Source: Gallionella sp. UBA6045
Lineage (GTDB): Bacteria > Pseudomonadota > Gammaproteobacteria > Burkholderiales > Gallionellaceae
DNA: 23,063 nucleotides
Assembly: GCA_002429165.1 (NCBI GenBank)
Contig: DIYV01000163.1
Coordinates: 7,963-31,025, forward strand
Direction: 5' to 3'
Of this stretch, positions 13,390-22,005 are shown one piece after another. A program made the position numbers and the translations under genes. Positions within the stretch are counted from its first letter, which is position 1. Every line of letters begins with the position of its first letter. Under the pieces are notes generated by a model that was not told where the DNA came from, searched no databases, and saw nothing but the letters and a program-made list of their open reading frames with translations.

Positions 13390-14772
13390 TTAATAACTAC
13401 CGGAAGCGAGATTATCGAAACGCGTGTATTCGCCACGGAACGCCAATTCGACTTTGCCGATCGGGCCGTTACGCTGTTTGCCGATGATGATCTCGGCTTT
13501 GCCTTGACTGGGAGAGTCGCTGTTATAGACTTCATCGCGGTAGATGAACAGGATCAGGTCGGCATCCTGCTCTATCGCGCCGGATTCGCGAAGATCGGAC
13601 ATTACTGGCCGCTTGTCGGTTCGTTGTTCCAGGCTGCGGTTTAACTGCGACAGCGCGATCACCGGCACTTGCAGCTCCTTCGCCAATGCCTTTAGGGAGC
13701 GTGAAATTTCAGAAATTTCGGTGGCACGGTTTTCGCTGGCCTTGCCCACGTTGGAGCTCATCAGCTGCAAGTAATCGACCACAATCAAACCGAGTCCGTT
13801 GTTCTGGCGATGCAGGCGACGCGAACGCGCGCGCAGATCCAGAGAGGACAGCGCGGCGCTTTCGTCGATATAGATGGGTGCGTCATTCAGCTTGCCGAGC
13901 GCTTGCGTTAGCCTTCCCCAATCGTCATCCTGCAATTTACCGGTACGCAGATCCTGTTGATTGAGTTTGCCTACCGAGCCGATCATACGCATCACCAATT
14001 GCGTCGCTCCCATTTCCATACTGAAGATCGCTACAGGCAGATTGCTGTCCATCGCCACATTCTCGGCGATATTGATCGCAAGCGCGGTCTTGCCCATGCT
14101 CGGGCGGCCTGCGATTATGACCAGATCGCCGGGATGCAAGCCGGAAGTCTTGCGGTCCAGATCGGTAAATCCGGTCGCGATTCCGGTCACATCACTGGTA
14201 TTGTCGCGCGCGTACAGGGTCTCGATGCGTTCCACTACTTGCGTCAACAATGGCGGCATGGGAAGAAATCCCTGCTTGCCTTTTGATCCTGCCTCCGCGA
14301 TCTCGAACACTTTGCTTTCCGCTTCATCCAGCAATTGCGCGGCATCGCGTCCGGTCGGGTTATAGGCGCTGCTGGCGATGTCGCTGCCGACTTCTGCAAG
14401 CTTGCGCATGATGGAGCGCTCGCGCACGATCTCGCCGTAACGGCGGATGTTGGCAGCCGACGGCACGTTCTGCGCCAGGCCGCCCAGATAAGGCAAACCG
14501 CCCACCTTGTCCAGCTCACCGGCAATCTCCAATGCCTCGGCCACGGTGATTACATCCACCGGTTTTGCCTGCTCGCTCAGCCTCACGATCTGGCGGAAGA
14601 TCAAACGATGTTCCTGGCGATAGAAATCGGCGGCGGTCAACAAGTCGGTAATCTTGTCCAGCGCAGTCGCTTCCAGCAACAAACCTCCCAGCACCGATTG
14701 CTCGGCCTCCACCGAATGGGGAGGCAATTTGATCTGGTCGATTTGTGTGTCCTGGCTGGAAAAGTTTTGCAT
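13390..14772 (-). CDS. dnaB: DnaB, replicative DNA helicase
   Basis: 460 residues. The N-terminal DnaB domain (from PPHSVEAEQSVLGGLLL, about 17-120) and linker precede a RecA-like ATPase with Walker A GRPSMGKT (222-229), the IFSMEM strand, Walker B LIVVDYLQLM and the arginine-finger region DLRESGAIEQDADLILF. It unwinds DNA at the replication fork and binds primase. Length is normal and no intein is present. It lies downstream of rplI as in many proteobacteria, but a terminator separates it from the ribosomal-protein genes, so it likely has its own promoter in 14773-14841. Confidence 0.97.
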   Translation of the reverse strand: MQNFSSQDTQIDQIKLPPHSVEAEQSVLGGLLLEATALDKITDLLTAADFYRQEHRLIFRQIVRLSEQAKPVDVITVAEALEIAGELDKVGGLPYLGGLAQNVPSAANIRRYGEIVRERSIMRKLAEVGSDIASSAYNPTGRDAAQLLDEAESKVFEIAEAGSKGKQGFLPMPPLLTQVVERIETLYARDNTSDVTGIATGFTDLDRKTSGLHPGDLVIIAGRPSMGKTALAINIAENVAMDSNLPVAIFSMEMGATQLVMRMIGSVGKLNQQDLRTGKLQDDDWGRLTQALGKLNDAPIYIDESAALSSLDLRARSRRLHRQNNGLGLIVVDYLQLMSSNVGKASENRATEISEISRSLKALAKELQVPVIALSQLNRSLEQRTDKRPVMSDLRESGAIEQDADLILFIYRDEVYNSDSPSQGKAEIIIGKQRNGPIGKVELAFRGEYTRFDNLASGSY

Positions 14773-14841
14773 GGAATTAAATCACGGGAGCTTTTGAGCG
14801 GAGGGTATTTTACCTTGTAAAGGCAAAAGCCTGAAAACAAA

Positions 14842-14863
14842 AAAGGACTGTTGCCAGTCCTTT
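14842..14863 (-). terminator. Rho-independent terminator after rplI
   Basis: A perfect 9-base stem, AAAGGACTG / CAGTCCTTT, with a 4-base loop is followed on minus by TTTTTTG. It lies 26 bases after the rplI stop and closes the rpsF-rpsR-rplI operon ahead of dnaB. Confidence 0.88.
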
Positions 14864-14889
14864 ATGTGTTGCGTTGATACTGCGACAAA

Positions 14890-15339
14890 TTACTGTTCGC
14901 CGAGCACCGAAACGGTTATCCCCACCACCACATCGGTATGCAGCGCGATATTGACAGGATGGTCGCCGATCTGCTTGAGGTGGCCTTCTGGCATACGCAC
15001 TTGCGACTTTTCAACTTCGAATCCCTGTGCAGCGATTGCCGCAACAATGTCGGCATTGGTGACGGAACCGAACAGCTTGCCGTCCACACCGGCCTTTTGC
15101 ACGATCTGCACGGTCAAACCCGCCAGCTTTTCGCCGCGTGCTTGCGCTTCGGCCAGCTTGGCTTTGTCGGCTGCTTCGATCTCAACGCGACGCACTTCAA
15201 ACTCTGCCATGTTGGCGGCAGTAGCGCGCTTGGCCTTGCCCTGCGGTATCAAGAAATTGCGCGCGAAGCCGTTTTTGACCTTGACCACCTCACCCAATGA
15301 GCCGAGGTTGGCCACTTTTTCCATCAAAATTATTTGCAT
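14890..15339 (-). CDS. rplI: Ribosomal protein L9
   Basis: 149 residues, the usual length. The N-terminal RNA-binding domain [20 protein letters not shown] continues with [16 protein letters not shown] (L9 signature), a long central helix (about 41-75) and the C-terminal domain ([15 protein letters not shown], then VGITVSVL). It binds 23S rRNA near the L1 stalk base. It is last in the rpsF operon, 11 bases after rpsR, and followed by a terminator. Confidence 0.97.
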   Translation of the reverse strand: MQIILMEKVANLGSLGEVVKVKNGFARNFLIPQGKAKRATAANMAEFEVRRVEIEAADKAKLAEAQARGEKLAGLTVQIVQKAGVDGKLFGSVTNADIVAAIAAQGFEVEKSQVRMPEGHLKQIGDHPVNIALHTDVVVGITVSVLGEQ

Positions 15340-15350
15340 GTCGGGGCTCC

Positions 15351-15626
15351 TTAGTGCAGGTCAGTGTAAGGCATCAAGGCCAAGAAGCGCGCGCGTTTTA
15401 CGGCGGTGCTCAATTGGCGCTGATAGCGTGTTTTGGTGCCGGTGATACGTGCCGGGATCAGTTTGCCGTTTTCGGAAACGAATTCCTTGAGGATGTTGAT
15501 GTCCTTGTAATCCACTTCTGCGATCTTCTCGACTGTAAAGCGGCAGAATTTGCGGCGCTTGAACAGATTGTTGCGGGAAGAACGCTTGTTCTTGTCATCT
15601 TTCTTTTTGTCTGATGGACGAGCCAT
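15351..15626 (-). CDS. rpsR: Ribosomal protein S18
   Basis: 91 residues. The lysine-rich N-terminus ([16 protein letters not shown]) is longer than in E. coli S18, and the core is typical: [20 protein letters not shown], then ISENGK-like [16 protein letters not shown] and [19 protein letters not shown]18 dimerises with S6 on the small subunit platform. The start ATG lies nine bases after the residual priB C-terminal frame, with GGAA preceding it. Confidence 0.96.
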   Translation of the reverse strand: MARPSDKKKDDKNKRSSRNNLFKRRKFCRFTVEKIAEVDYKDINILKEFVSENGKLIPARITGTKTRYQRQLSTAVKRARFLALMPYTDLH

Positions 15627-15635
15627 GATATTTCC

Positions 15636-15790
15636 TTATTCCAAAATTATGTCGTTTATATGCAAAACCAGTTGTCTGCTGCGAACCATTGAGTCAGGGT
15701 CAGTGCCACTCTCGCCACGCCAACCGGGGTATAACGCAAACTTTCCAGTGCGATCAACTCGCCGCTGATGACAACCTGATTACGCGCCAA
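15636..15790 (-). pseudogene. priB: priB reduced to its two ends by an internal deletion
   Basis: Between rpsF and rpsR, where priB belongs, the frame from TTG 15788-15790 reads LARNQVVISGELIALESL, RYTPVGVARVALTLT, a good PriB N-terminus (OB-fold strands 1-2). It then runs out of family into QWFAADNWFCI and stops at TAA 15656-15658. In the next frame, from about 15689, VRSRQLVLHINDIILE ends at TAA 15636-15638; this is the typical PriB C-terminal strand. About half of the usual 95-105 residues, including the DNA-binding middle, is missing and the two ends are out of frame. PriB is a single-strand-binding primosome component, and the remnant cannot encode a functional one. Confidence 0.8.
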
Positions 15791-15802
15791 TTGCCAATCA
15801 AA

Positions 15803-16216
15803 TTAAACTGCTGCCGCGTTTTCTGTCGCAGGTGCCGGAGCAGGAGCGGGGGCAGCAACTGGAACAGAGCTGCTTTCAGTCTGCATGGCACGGGGCTTTT
15901 CTTCCTTCATCATGGCGGACGGCTCAACAACAGCAGCCTTGGTCTTGACGGTCAGGTGACGCAACACCGCATCATTGAAGCGGAACGCGTGCTCCAGTTC
16001 GTCCAGGGTTACCTGATTGCATTCGATATTCATCAGCACATAGTGTGCCTTGTGGATCTTTTGGATCGGGTAAGCCAGCTGACGCCGACCCCAGTCTTCC
16101 AGACGGTGGATATGGCCACCATTGGTGGTGACCAGTGTGCGATAGCGCTCGACCATCGCGGGCACTTGCTCGCTTTGATCGGGATGCACAATAAAGACGA
16201 TTTCGTAATGTCGCAT
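15803..16216 (-). CDS. rpsF: Ribosomal protein S6 with an Ala/Pro-rich tail
   Basis: 137 residues. The S6 core (1-95) is standard: [18 protein letters not shown], then [20 protein letters not shown] and YVLMNIEC. The last 40 residues form a low-complexity tail ([20 protein letters not shown]) that replaces the Glu-rich tail known from enterics. S6 binds 16S rRNA together with S18. It is the first gene of its operon; the promoter and a leader hairpin likely bound by S6:S18 lie upstream. Confidence 0.96.
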   Translation of the reverse strand: MRHYEIVFIVHPDQSEQVPAMVERYRTLVTTNGGHIHRLEDWGRRQLAYPIQKIHKAHYVLMNIECNQVTLDELEHAFRFNDAVLRHLTVKTKAAVVEPSAMMKEEKPRAMQTESSSVPVAAPAPAPAPATENAAAV

Positions 16217-16236
16217 TACTTCTCCTTGTGGTTAAA

Positions 16237-16262
16237 GCTCCCCGCTTGCGGTGCGGTGGAGC
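16237..16262 (-). promoter_or_regulatory. Putative S6:S18 autoregulatory leader hairpin
   Basis: In the rpsF leader, on minus, GCTCC / GGAGC forms a lower stem, CCG / CGG an upper stem with a CAAG loop, and ACCGCA forms a one-sided bulge. A CCG in a bulge below a small hairpin is the hallmark of the described S6:S18 mRNA motif, which mimics the 16S site and lets the complex repress its own operon. It ends about 20 bases before the rpsF start. Assignment is by eye. Confidence 0.65.
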
Positions 16263-16317
16263 AAGGTATGTGAACTGCCTATAACAAATTTACAGGCTCA
16301 GTCTCACAGGGGGGCGC

Positions 16318-16345
16318 ATTATAGCGAAATAGGCATACAGGTCAA
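16318..16345 (-). promoter_or_regulatory. Strong sigma-70 promoter of the rpsF operon
   Basis: TTGACC (16340-16345), a 16-base spacer and a perfect TATAAT (16318-16323) on minus. The predicted start near 16311 gives a leader of about 95 bases containing the S6:S18-type hairpin. Confidence 0.85.
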
Positions 16346-16425
16346 GGAGTTTAATGCCCGCGACATACTGTGGAGGGCGGGCAAGCACGGTGAAAGCTGC
16401 GATGCAAGCCGGAAAGGACAGTTAG

Positions 16426-17208
16426 CTACCCTGCATGGCGCTGCCGCACTGCTTCAAACAGGCAAATCGCCGTTGCTGCTGCGGCATTCAGCGATTCGAC
16501 TTTATTATGCATCGGGATCGTGATTTTTTGTGTGGAGAGTCGCAGCAAATCGTCAGACAGCCCTGCCCCTTCATTGCCGACCATAAACGCGACATTACCG
16601 CGCAGATCGCAATCGTACAGGCTGTGCCTGGCATGCAGACTGGTTGCCAGTAATTGTCCGAAAAAGCCTTTAGCCACGCCCGGCAAATCCTGTTGTTCGT
16701 AAATGCACAACGAAAAATGACCGCCCATCGCCGCGCGCAGCACTTTTGGCGACCATGCATCGGCGCAGGCCCGGGACAGGAACACCGCGTCACATCCCGC
16801 GGCCGCCGCAGAACGCAACATCGAACCCAGATTGCCCGGATCCTGAATATCCTCCAGCAGCAAGGCAAAACGGCTTTGCGCAACCTGGATATCCGGCTGG
16901 GAAGTTTCGATCAATGCCAGGATTCCGCTGTGGGATTTCAGTTCACTGAGCCCGGCAAACAATTTGTCTTCCAGCTGCGTCACGGGTATATCTTCTACAC
17001 GTTGCAACAATCCGGTAATTTCATCGTCGCGCAACGCTGCCGAGTTCAGAAAAATGTGCTGCGGCCGATTGTCGCTATCCAGATATGCTGCCAGCAAATG
17101 CGCGCCATCAAGCAAAGTCTGACCGGATTTGTTGCGTTGCCGGGCCGAACCCGAGAGTTTGGCGAGTTCCTTGTAAAAAGGATTGTCGCGGGACTGAATC
17201 GACTTCAT
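16426..17208 (-). CDS. TrmH/SpoU-family RNA 2'-O-methyltransferase
   Basis: 260 residues from the ATG at 17206-17208. The frame extends upstream to 17430, but those residues come from antisense-like composition over scpB and are rejected. The N-terminal substrate-binding domain (SRDNPFYKELAKL, ...LLDGAHLL) is followed by the SPOUT knot: motif 1 LEDIQDPGNLGSMLRSAAAAG, motif 2 VAFMVGNEGAGLS and motif 3 IPMHNKVESLNAAAATAI. It methylates ribose in rRNA or tRNA using S-adenosylmethionine; the exact target cannot be told. It follows scpB by 13 bases and ends the long minus-strand run. Confidence 0.9.
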   Translation of the reverse strand: MKSIQSRDNPFYKELAKLSGSARQRNKSGQTLLDGAHLLAAYLDSDNRPQHIFLNSAALRDDEITGLLQRVEDIPVTQLEDKLFAGLSELKSHSGILALIETSQPDIQVAQSRFALLLEDIQDPGNLGSMLRSAAAAGCDAVFLSRACADAWSPKVLRAAMGGHFSLCIYEQQDLPGVAKGFFGQLLATSLHARHSLYDCDLRGNVAFMVGNEGAGLSDDLLRLSTQKITIPMHNKVESLNAAAATAICLFEAVRQRHAG

Positions 17209-17221
17209 TCCTCGCCTGCCT

Positions 17222-17830
17222 TTATGCCGGAGCAGCCGTATCCTGCTCCAGCAACGCGCCGATTTCCTGCAACGATGGCAGCTCTTGCAAAGCGCGCAGA
17301 TTGAGATCGTCCAGCAGTTGCCTGGTGGTGGCGAACAATTCTGGTTTTCCCGGGGAATCACGTGTACCGACCACTTCCACCCAGCCGCGCGCTTCCAGCG
17401 TTTTGAGGATTTGCGGGGAGACTGCGACACCGCGAATTTCCTCTATGTCGCCACGCGTAACGGGTTGGTGGTAAGCGATGATGGCGAGCGTTTCCAGCAC
17501 AGCACGCGAATAGCGCGGCGTTTTTTGCGGATTGAGCCGGTCGAGATACTGCTGCATTTCCGGCTTTGCCCTGAACCGCCATCCGCTTGCAACGCAACTC
17601 AATTCCACGCCGCGGCCTTGCCAGGATTGCGCGAGTTCTTCAAGCAGTGCTTCGGTCTGGCGATTATCAACTGGCGTGTCGCTGAGTTTTTTCAGCTCTG
17701 ATACGGGTAGCGGCTCGGTGGAGGTCAGCAGCGCGGTTTCCAGCACGAGTTTGAGTTGCTCCATGTCTGGCAACACACCACCCGGCATGGCTGATTCAAT
17801 CTGCGGTAATTGCTCGGCTAGTTCGGACAT
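17222..17830 (-). CDS. scpB: ScpB, segregation and condensation protein B
   Basis: 202 residues from the ATG at 17828-17830, chosen because GGGGA lies about 7 bases upstream; a later ATG at 17788 would avoid overlap with scpA, and the open frame itself extends to 17911. Two winged-helix domains are evident: [21 protein letters not shown], then [30 protein letters not shown] (ScpB signature) and [17 protein letters not shown]. With ScpA and SMC it forms the chromosome-condensing complex. It overlaps the scpA end by 35 bases. Confidence 0.94.
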   Translation of the reverse strand: MSELAEQLPQIESAMPGGVLPDMEQLKLVLETALLTSTEPLPVSELKKLSDTPVDNRQTEALLEELAQSWQGRGVELSCVASGWRFRAKPEMQQYLDRLNPQKTPRYSRAVLETLAIIAYHQPVTRGDIEEIRGVAVSPQILKTLEARGWVEVVGTRDSPGKPELFATTRQLLDDLNLRALQELPSLQEIGALLEQDTAAPA

Positions 17831-18614
17831 AGATATTCCCCAATGTTTCACTTTGCTGGATTTCAACCAGATATTCCTTGGCAAGTTCAAGGATCGCAAT
17901 AAAGGTGACAATCAGTTTCGGCACGCCGTTTTCCACATCAAACAGCTTGCCAAATTCGACGAACTCGCCGCCCTGCAAACTGCGCAGAATGTGCGTCATC
18001 TGCTCGCGCACCGACAGTTGTTCGCGTCGCACCTTGTGATGTGTGTTCAGTTTGGCACGCGCCAACAGCCCCAGCCAGGCCAGCCGCAAATCTTCCACGC
18101 TGACTTCGGGCAGGCGCTCGCGTACGGTGTTTTCGATCAATACCTGCACGATCTCGAAATCGCGTCCGGCTTGCGGCAGTTCGTTGAGTTTTTGCGCGGC
18201 AAGTTTCATTTGCTCGTATTCCAGCAAACGGCGCATCAATTCGGCGCGCGGGTCTTCGTCCCCTTCTTCACTGGCCTTGGGCGGACGCGGCAACAGCATG
18301 CGCGACTTGATCTCGATCAGCACCGCCGCCATCAGCAAATAATCCGCTGCCAGTTCCAGGCGATGTTTCTGCATCATCTCGATGTAGCTGATGTACTGGC
18401 GGGTCAATTCCGCCATCGGGATATCAAGCACGTCGAGGTTGTGCTTGCGGATCAGATACAACAACAGATCCAGCGGTCCCTGGAAGGTTTCCAGCACCAG
18501 TTCCAGCGCATCCGGCGGTATATACAAGTCCTGCGGCAACTCCAGCAGCGGTTCACCGTGGATATGCGCGTATGGAACCAAAGGCTTTTGCGTATCGATC
18601 ATCGTTCTTGGCAT
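17796..18614 (-). CDS. scpA: ScpA, segregation and condensation protein A
   Basis: 272 residues. [21 protein letters not shown] (about 37-57) is the family's kleisin N-terminus. [18 protein letters not shown] follows, and a C-terminal winged helix ([19 protein letters not shown]) contacts SMC. An ATG four codons later (18600-18602) is an alternative start; the GGGAAG is too close to the first ATG and about 12 bases from the second. It is the kleisin bridging SMC heads. The end overlaps scpB. Confidence 0.94.
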   Translation of the reverse strand: MPRTMIDTQKPLVPYAHIHGEPLLELPQDLYIPPDALELVLETFQGPLDLLLYLIRKHNLDVLDIPMAELTRQYISYIEMMQKHRLELAADYLLMAAVLIEIKSRMLLPRPPKASEEGDEDPRAELMRRLLEYEQMKLAAQKLNELPQAGRDFEIVQVLIENTVRERLPEVSVEDLRLAWLGLLARAKLNTHHKVRREQLSVREQMTHILRSLQGGEFVEFGKLFDVENGVPKLIVTFIAILELAKEYLVEIQQSETLGNIYVRTSRAITAD

Positions 18615-18631
18615 CTTCCCGGCATCGCCGA

Positions 18632-19834
18632 TCAGCTATAACCCAGCCCCATCGCCTCGCGCACATCGCGCATAGTTTCCGCGGCCAGTTTGCGCGCCTT
18701 TTCACAGCCGTCCGCGATGATGTTGCGCACCAGCGCAGGGTCATCCAGATACTGTTGCGCGCGTTCACGCATCGGGCGTTGTTCCTCCAGCACCGCGTCT
18801 ATCACCGGCTGTTTGCATTCGATGCAACCTATCCCCGCGCTCTTGCAGCCCTTCATCACCCACTCCCGTGTTTGCTCGTTAGAATAAACCAGGTGCAGCG
18901 GCCAGACCGGACACTTGTCGGGATCGCCCGCATCGCTGCGGCGGATACGAGCCGGGTCGGTCGGCATGGTACGGATCTTCTTGTTCACGCTGGCTTCATC
19001 TTCGCGCAGGGTAATGGTGTTGTTATAGGACTTGGACATCTTCTGCCCATCCAGACCCGGCATCTTGGAGGCGGCGGTGAGCATGGCTTGCGGTTCGGAC
19101 AGGATCATTTTGCCGCCGCCTTCCAGATAACCGAACAGCCGTTCGCGGTCGCCATGACTCAGGCTCTGTTGCTCGTCCAGCAAGGCTTTGGCGGACTCGA
19201 TTGCCTCATCGTCACCCTGTTCCTGAAAACGGGTGCGCAGTTCGTGGTACAGCTTGGCCCTTTTGCTGCCGAGTTTCTTTACCGCGGCTTCTGCTTTCTC
19301 CTCGAAACCCGGCTCACGACCGTAAATGTGATTGAAGCGGCGCGCGATCTCGCGGGTGAATTCGATATGGGGCACCTGATCTTCGCCCACCGGCACCTGG
19401 GTGGCGCGATAGATCAATATGTCCGCGCTTTGCAGCAGCGGATAGCCGAGGAAGCCGTAAGTGCTCAGGTCTTTTTCGGAGAGTTTTTCCTGCTGGTCCT
19501 TGTAGGTCGGCACACGCTCGAGCCAGCCCAGCGGGGTGATCATCGACAGCAACAAATGCAGCTCCGCATGCTCCGGCACCCTGGATTGAATGAACAGCGT
19601 GGCGCGTGCCGGATTGACGCCGGCGGCAAGCCAGTCCACCACCATATCCCACACACTTTGTTCGATTACATGGGGCGTGTCGTAATGCGTGGTCAGCGCG
19701 TGCCAGTCGGCCACGAAGAACAGGCATTCGTATTCGTTCTGCATCTTCACCCAATTCTTGAGTACCCCGTGGTAATGCCCCAGATGCAAACTTCCGGTGG
19801 GACGCATTCCCGATAACACACGATCAGCAAACAT
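18632..19834 (-). CDS. trpS: Tryptophanyl-tRNA synthetase
   Basis: 400 residues. The class I signature GSLHLGHYHG (14-23) stands for HIGH, and KMSKS is at 265-269 (GLDGQKMSKSY). VGEDQVPHIEFTREIARRFN is the conserved Trp-binding region. Compared with the ~330-residue enteric enzyme there is an extra helical segment (about 178-246, AEAAVKKLGSKRAKLYHEL onward) before the KMSKS loop, as I recall for betaproteobacterial TrpRS. It begins two bases after the M50 protease gene ends and precedes scpA by 17 bases. Confidence 0.96.
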   Translation of the reverse strand: MFADRVLSGMRPTGSLHLGHYHGVLKNWVKMQNEYECLFFVADWHALTTHYDTPHVIEQSVWDMVVDWLAAGVNPARATLFIQSRVPEHAELHLLLSMITPLGWLERVPTYKDQQEKLSEKDLSTYGFLGYPLLQSADILIYRATQVPVGEDQVPHIEFTREIARRFNHIYGREPGFEEKAEAAVKKLGSKRAKLYHELRTRFQEQGDDEAIESAKALLDEQQSLSHGDRERLFGYLEGGGKMILSEPQAMLTAASKMPGLDGQKMSKSYNNTITLREDEASVNKKIRTMPTDPARIRRSDAGDPDKCPVWPLHLVYSNEQTREWVMKGCKSAGIGCIECKQPVIDAVLEEQRPMRERAQQYLDDPALVRNIIADGCEKARKLAAETMRDVREAMGLGYS

Positions 19835-19836
19835 GA

Positions 19837-20484
19837 TTAAATCCCAAATATCAACAAAATCAGTTTAAACATCAGGTTCACCAGCGGCAAGAGTATCAAA
19901 CCCAACACCGGCGTAACTGCCAGAAAAATCAGGATGAACATGCCGTAAGGCTCGACCTTCGACAGCTGGAATGCCTGTCGATGCGGCAACAGGCTGACCG
20001 CAACGCGGCCGCCATCCAGTGGCGGCAGCGGCAACAGGTTCAGCACCATCAATACCACATTAATTTGAATCCCGATCTGCGCCATTCCAAGCAGCGGCCC
20101 CGCAAAATAATTTTCCGGAAACATCAGCCCCATCTTATAGACTAATGCCCAACCCATTGCCATGACCAGATTCGAAGCCGGTCCTGCGATTGCTACCCAC
20201 AACATATCCTTCTTGGGATGTCGCAGCGCAGCGAAATTGACCGGAACCGGCTTGGCCCAGCCGAACAGAATACCGCCCATCCAAAGGGTGAGCAACGGCA
20301 GCAATATCGTGCCGACCGGATCGATATGATGCAGCGGATTGAGGCTGATGCGCCCCGCCTTATCGGCGGTCATGTCGCCGAAATGTCTCGCCACGTAGCC
20401 ATGCGCCGCTTCGTGCAGGGTGATGGCGAACAGCACCGGAATGGCACCAATGGCGACGGTTTGTATCAGTTGTTCAATTTGCAT
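19837..20484 (-). CDS. Site-2-protease-like M50 membrane metalloprotease
   Basis: 215 residues with about five to six membrane helices. The zinc motif HEAAHG (residues 24-29) lies in the first helix, and the second motif NLLPLPPLDGGR (about 148-159) supplies the metal-binding Asp. No PDZ domain is present, so this belongs to the small rhomboid-neighbouring M50B group commonly found beside trpS and scpAB. The substrate is unknown; members cleave within membranes. The gene is closely spaced with sua5 and trpS (19 and 2 bases), indicating one transcript. Confidence 0.92.
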   Translation of the reverse strand: MQIEQLIQTVAIGAIPVLFAITLHEAAHGYVARHFGDMTADKAGRISLNPLHHIDPVGTILLPLLTLWMGGILFGWAKPVPVNFAALRHPKKDMLWVAIAGPASNLVMAMGWALVYKMGLMFPENYFAGPLLGMAQIGIQINVVLMVLNLLPLPPLDGGRVAVSLLPHRQAFQLSKVEPYGMFILIFLAVTPVLGLILLPLVNLMFKLILLIFGI

Positions 20485-20503
20485 CGGGTTCCTGTCAGTT
20501 TAA

Positions 20504-21133
20504 TCAATCTTCAATTCCAAACGGAGCTACATCGCCCTTGCCGCGACGCAGCAACACCGGTACATCGCCGGTTAAATCGAACATTGTGGTGAAATCCACA
20601 CCCACAGCACCCCCGTCGATCACCAGTTCAACTTGTTTTTCCAGCAGGTCGCGTATGTGTCCGGCATCATTCAATGGTCCCTCTTCATTGGGCAATATCA
20701 ATGTGGTGCTGCACATTGGCTCGCCCAGTTCTTCCAACAATGCAAGCGCCACCCGATGATCGGGAACCCGGATACCGATAGTGCTGCGCTTGGGATGCTG
20801 CAGGCGTTTCGGTACTTCTTTGGTGGCCTTCAGGATAAAAGTGTAGCTGCCCGGTGTGTTGTTTTTCAGCAGGCGAAATTTTGAGTTGTCCACCTGTGCG
20901 TAGCGGGAAATTTCCGACAGGTCGCGGCACATCAGGGTCATATGATGATGTTCGTCCAGTTTGCGGAGCTGTCTTATACGCGTCACTGCATCCTTGTCGT
21001 CGAGATGGCAGCCCAGTGCATAACAGGAATCAGTGGGGTACACCACCACACCGCCGTCGCGCAGCACTTCAGCCGCCTGGCGTATCAGTCGCGGGTTTGG
21101 GTTGTCGGGATGGATGGTAAAAAACTGGGACAT
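20504..21133 (-). CDS. Sua5/YciO/YrdC-family protein (YciO type)
   Basis: 209 residues. VVYPTDSCYALGC (30-42), RIRQLRKLDEHHHMTLMC, then GSYTFILKAT and TIGIRVPDH are the conserved YrdC-fold blocks. Related enzymes make threonylcarbamoyl-AMP for the t6A tRNA modification. The YciO branch has the same fold and its exact role is less certain, so I do not assign tsaC. The ATG overlaps the PHP gene stop (TGATG). Confidence 0.88.
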   Translation of the reverse strand: MSQFFTIHPDNPNPRLIRQAAEVLRDGGVVVYPTDSCYALGCHLDDKDAVTRIRQLRKLDEHHHMTLMCRDLSEISRYAQVDNSKFRLLKNNTPGSYTFILKATKEVPKRLQHPKRSTIGIRVPDHRVALALLEELGEPMCSTTLILPNEEGPLNDAGHIRDLLEKQVELVIDGGAVGVDFTTMFDLTGDVPVLLRRGKGDVAPFGIED

Positions 21134-22005
21134 CAGGTCACTTTCTCTGGCCCGTCATTTTCCCATGCCTGCCAGACCGGGCGACAACCCAGCGGAAAGT
21201 CCGGCAGCCGCCCCATATCTCGATAACTCTCGCCCGGCCCGTGAAAATCCGAACCGCACGAGGCCAGCAACACAAATTCCTCGGCATAACGCGCAAACTC
21301 GGCATACTGTTCGGGCGTATGGCTGCCGGTGACGACTTCCAGTGCCTGCCCGCCGAGTGCGACGAACTCGGTCAACAATTCGTGCATGGTCTTTTTGCCC
21401 ATGCCGTTGCGCCCGGTCATATAGCGACCGGGGTGCGCCAGTACCGCCACGCCGCCGCTGCCGCGTATCCAGCCGATCGCGTCGGCCAAAGCCGCCCATT
21501 GATGCTGCACGTAACCCGGCTTGCCTTTCACCAGATAGCGGTTGAACACGCTTTTCACGTCCTTGCAATGTCCGGATTCGACCAGATAGCGGGCAAAGTG
21601 GGTGCGGCTGATCATGTTGGGATTGCTGGCAAAATGATATGCGCCCTCGAGCACGCCACCAATACCCGCCTTGGCCAACGCATCGGACATTTTTTTGGCG
21701 CGTTCGCCGCGTCCGCTGCGCACAATGCGCAAGCCTTCGGCCAGCGGAGGGTAGTCTGGGGCTATATTCAGTCCGACAATATGCAGGGTGTGGGTGCGCC
21801 ACGACACGGATACTTCCACGCCGTTGATAAAAGCCATACCATGCTGTGCGGAGGTGGCGCGTGCCTCATCCAGGCCATCCACGTCATCGTGATCGGTCAA
21901 CGCCATCACCTTCACGCCACGCCCGGCAGCACGATTCACCAATTCTGCAGGTGTAAGCGTGCCATCGGAAATGTTGGAATGGCAATGCAAGTCGTAATCA
22001 AGCAT
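21133..22005 (-). CDS. PHP-domain phosphoesterase (YciV/RNase AM-like)
   Basis: 290 residues. DLHCHSNISDGTLTPAELV (5-23), LTDHDDVDGL and the later VLAHPGRY and SCGSDFHGPG give the metal-binding His/Asp set of PHP phosphatases. Relatives hydrolyse 3',5'-bisphosphate nucleotides or trim rRNA 5' ends. The gene overlaps rnfH upstream and the Sua5/YciO gene downstream by one base each (TGATG), so this block is translationally coupled. Confidence 0.9.
   Translation of the reverse strand: MLDYDLHCHSNISDGTLTPAELVNRAAGRGVKVMALTDHDDVDGLDEARATSAQHGMAFINGVEVSVSWRTHTLHIVGLNIAPDYPPLAEGLRIVRSGRGERAKKMSDALAKAGIGGVLEGAYHFASNPNMISRTHFARYLVESGHCKDVKSVFNRYLVKGKPGYVQHQWAALADAIGWIRGSGGVAVLAHPGRYMTGRNGMGKKTMHELLTEFVALGGQALEVVTGSHTPEQYAEFARYAEEFVLLASCGSDFHGPGESYRDMGRLPDFPLGCRPVWQAWENDGPEKVT

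Noticed and set aside
17532..18641. Plus-strand frame of 369 codons over scpB-scpA
   Set aside because: It is the complement of two conserved genes and shows no domain or ribosome site.
18572..19816. Plus-strand frame of 414 codons over trpS
   Set aside because: It is the exact antisense of trpS, with composition typical of a shadow frame.
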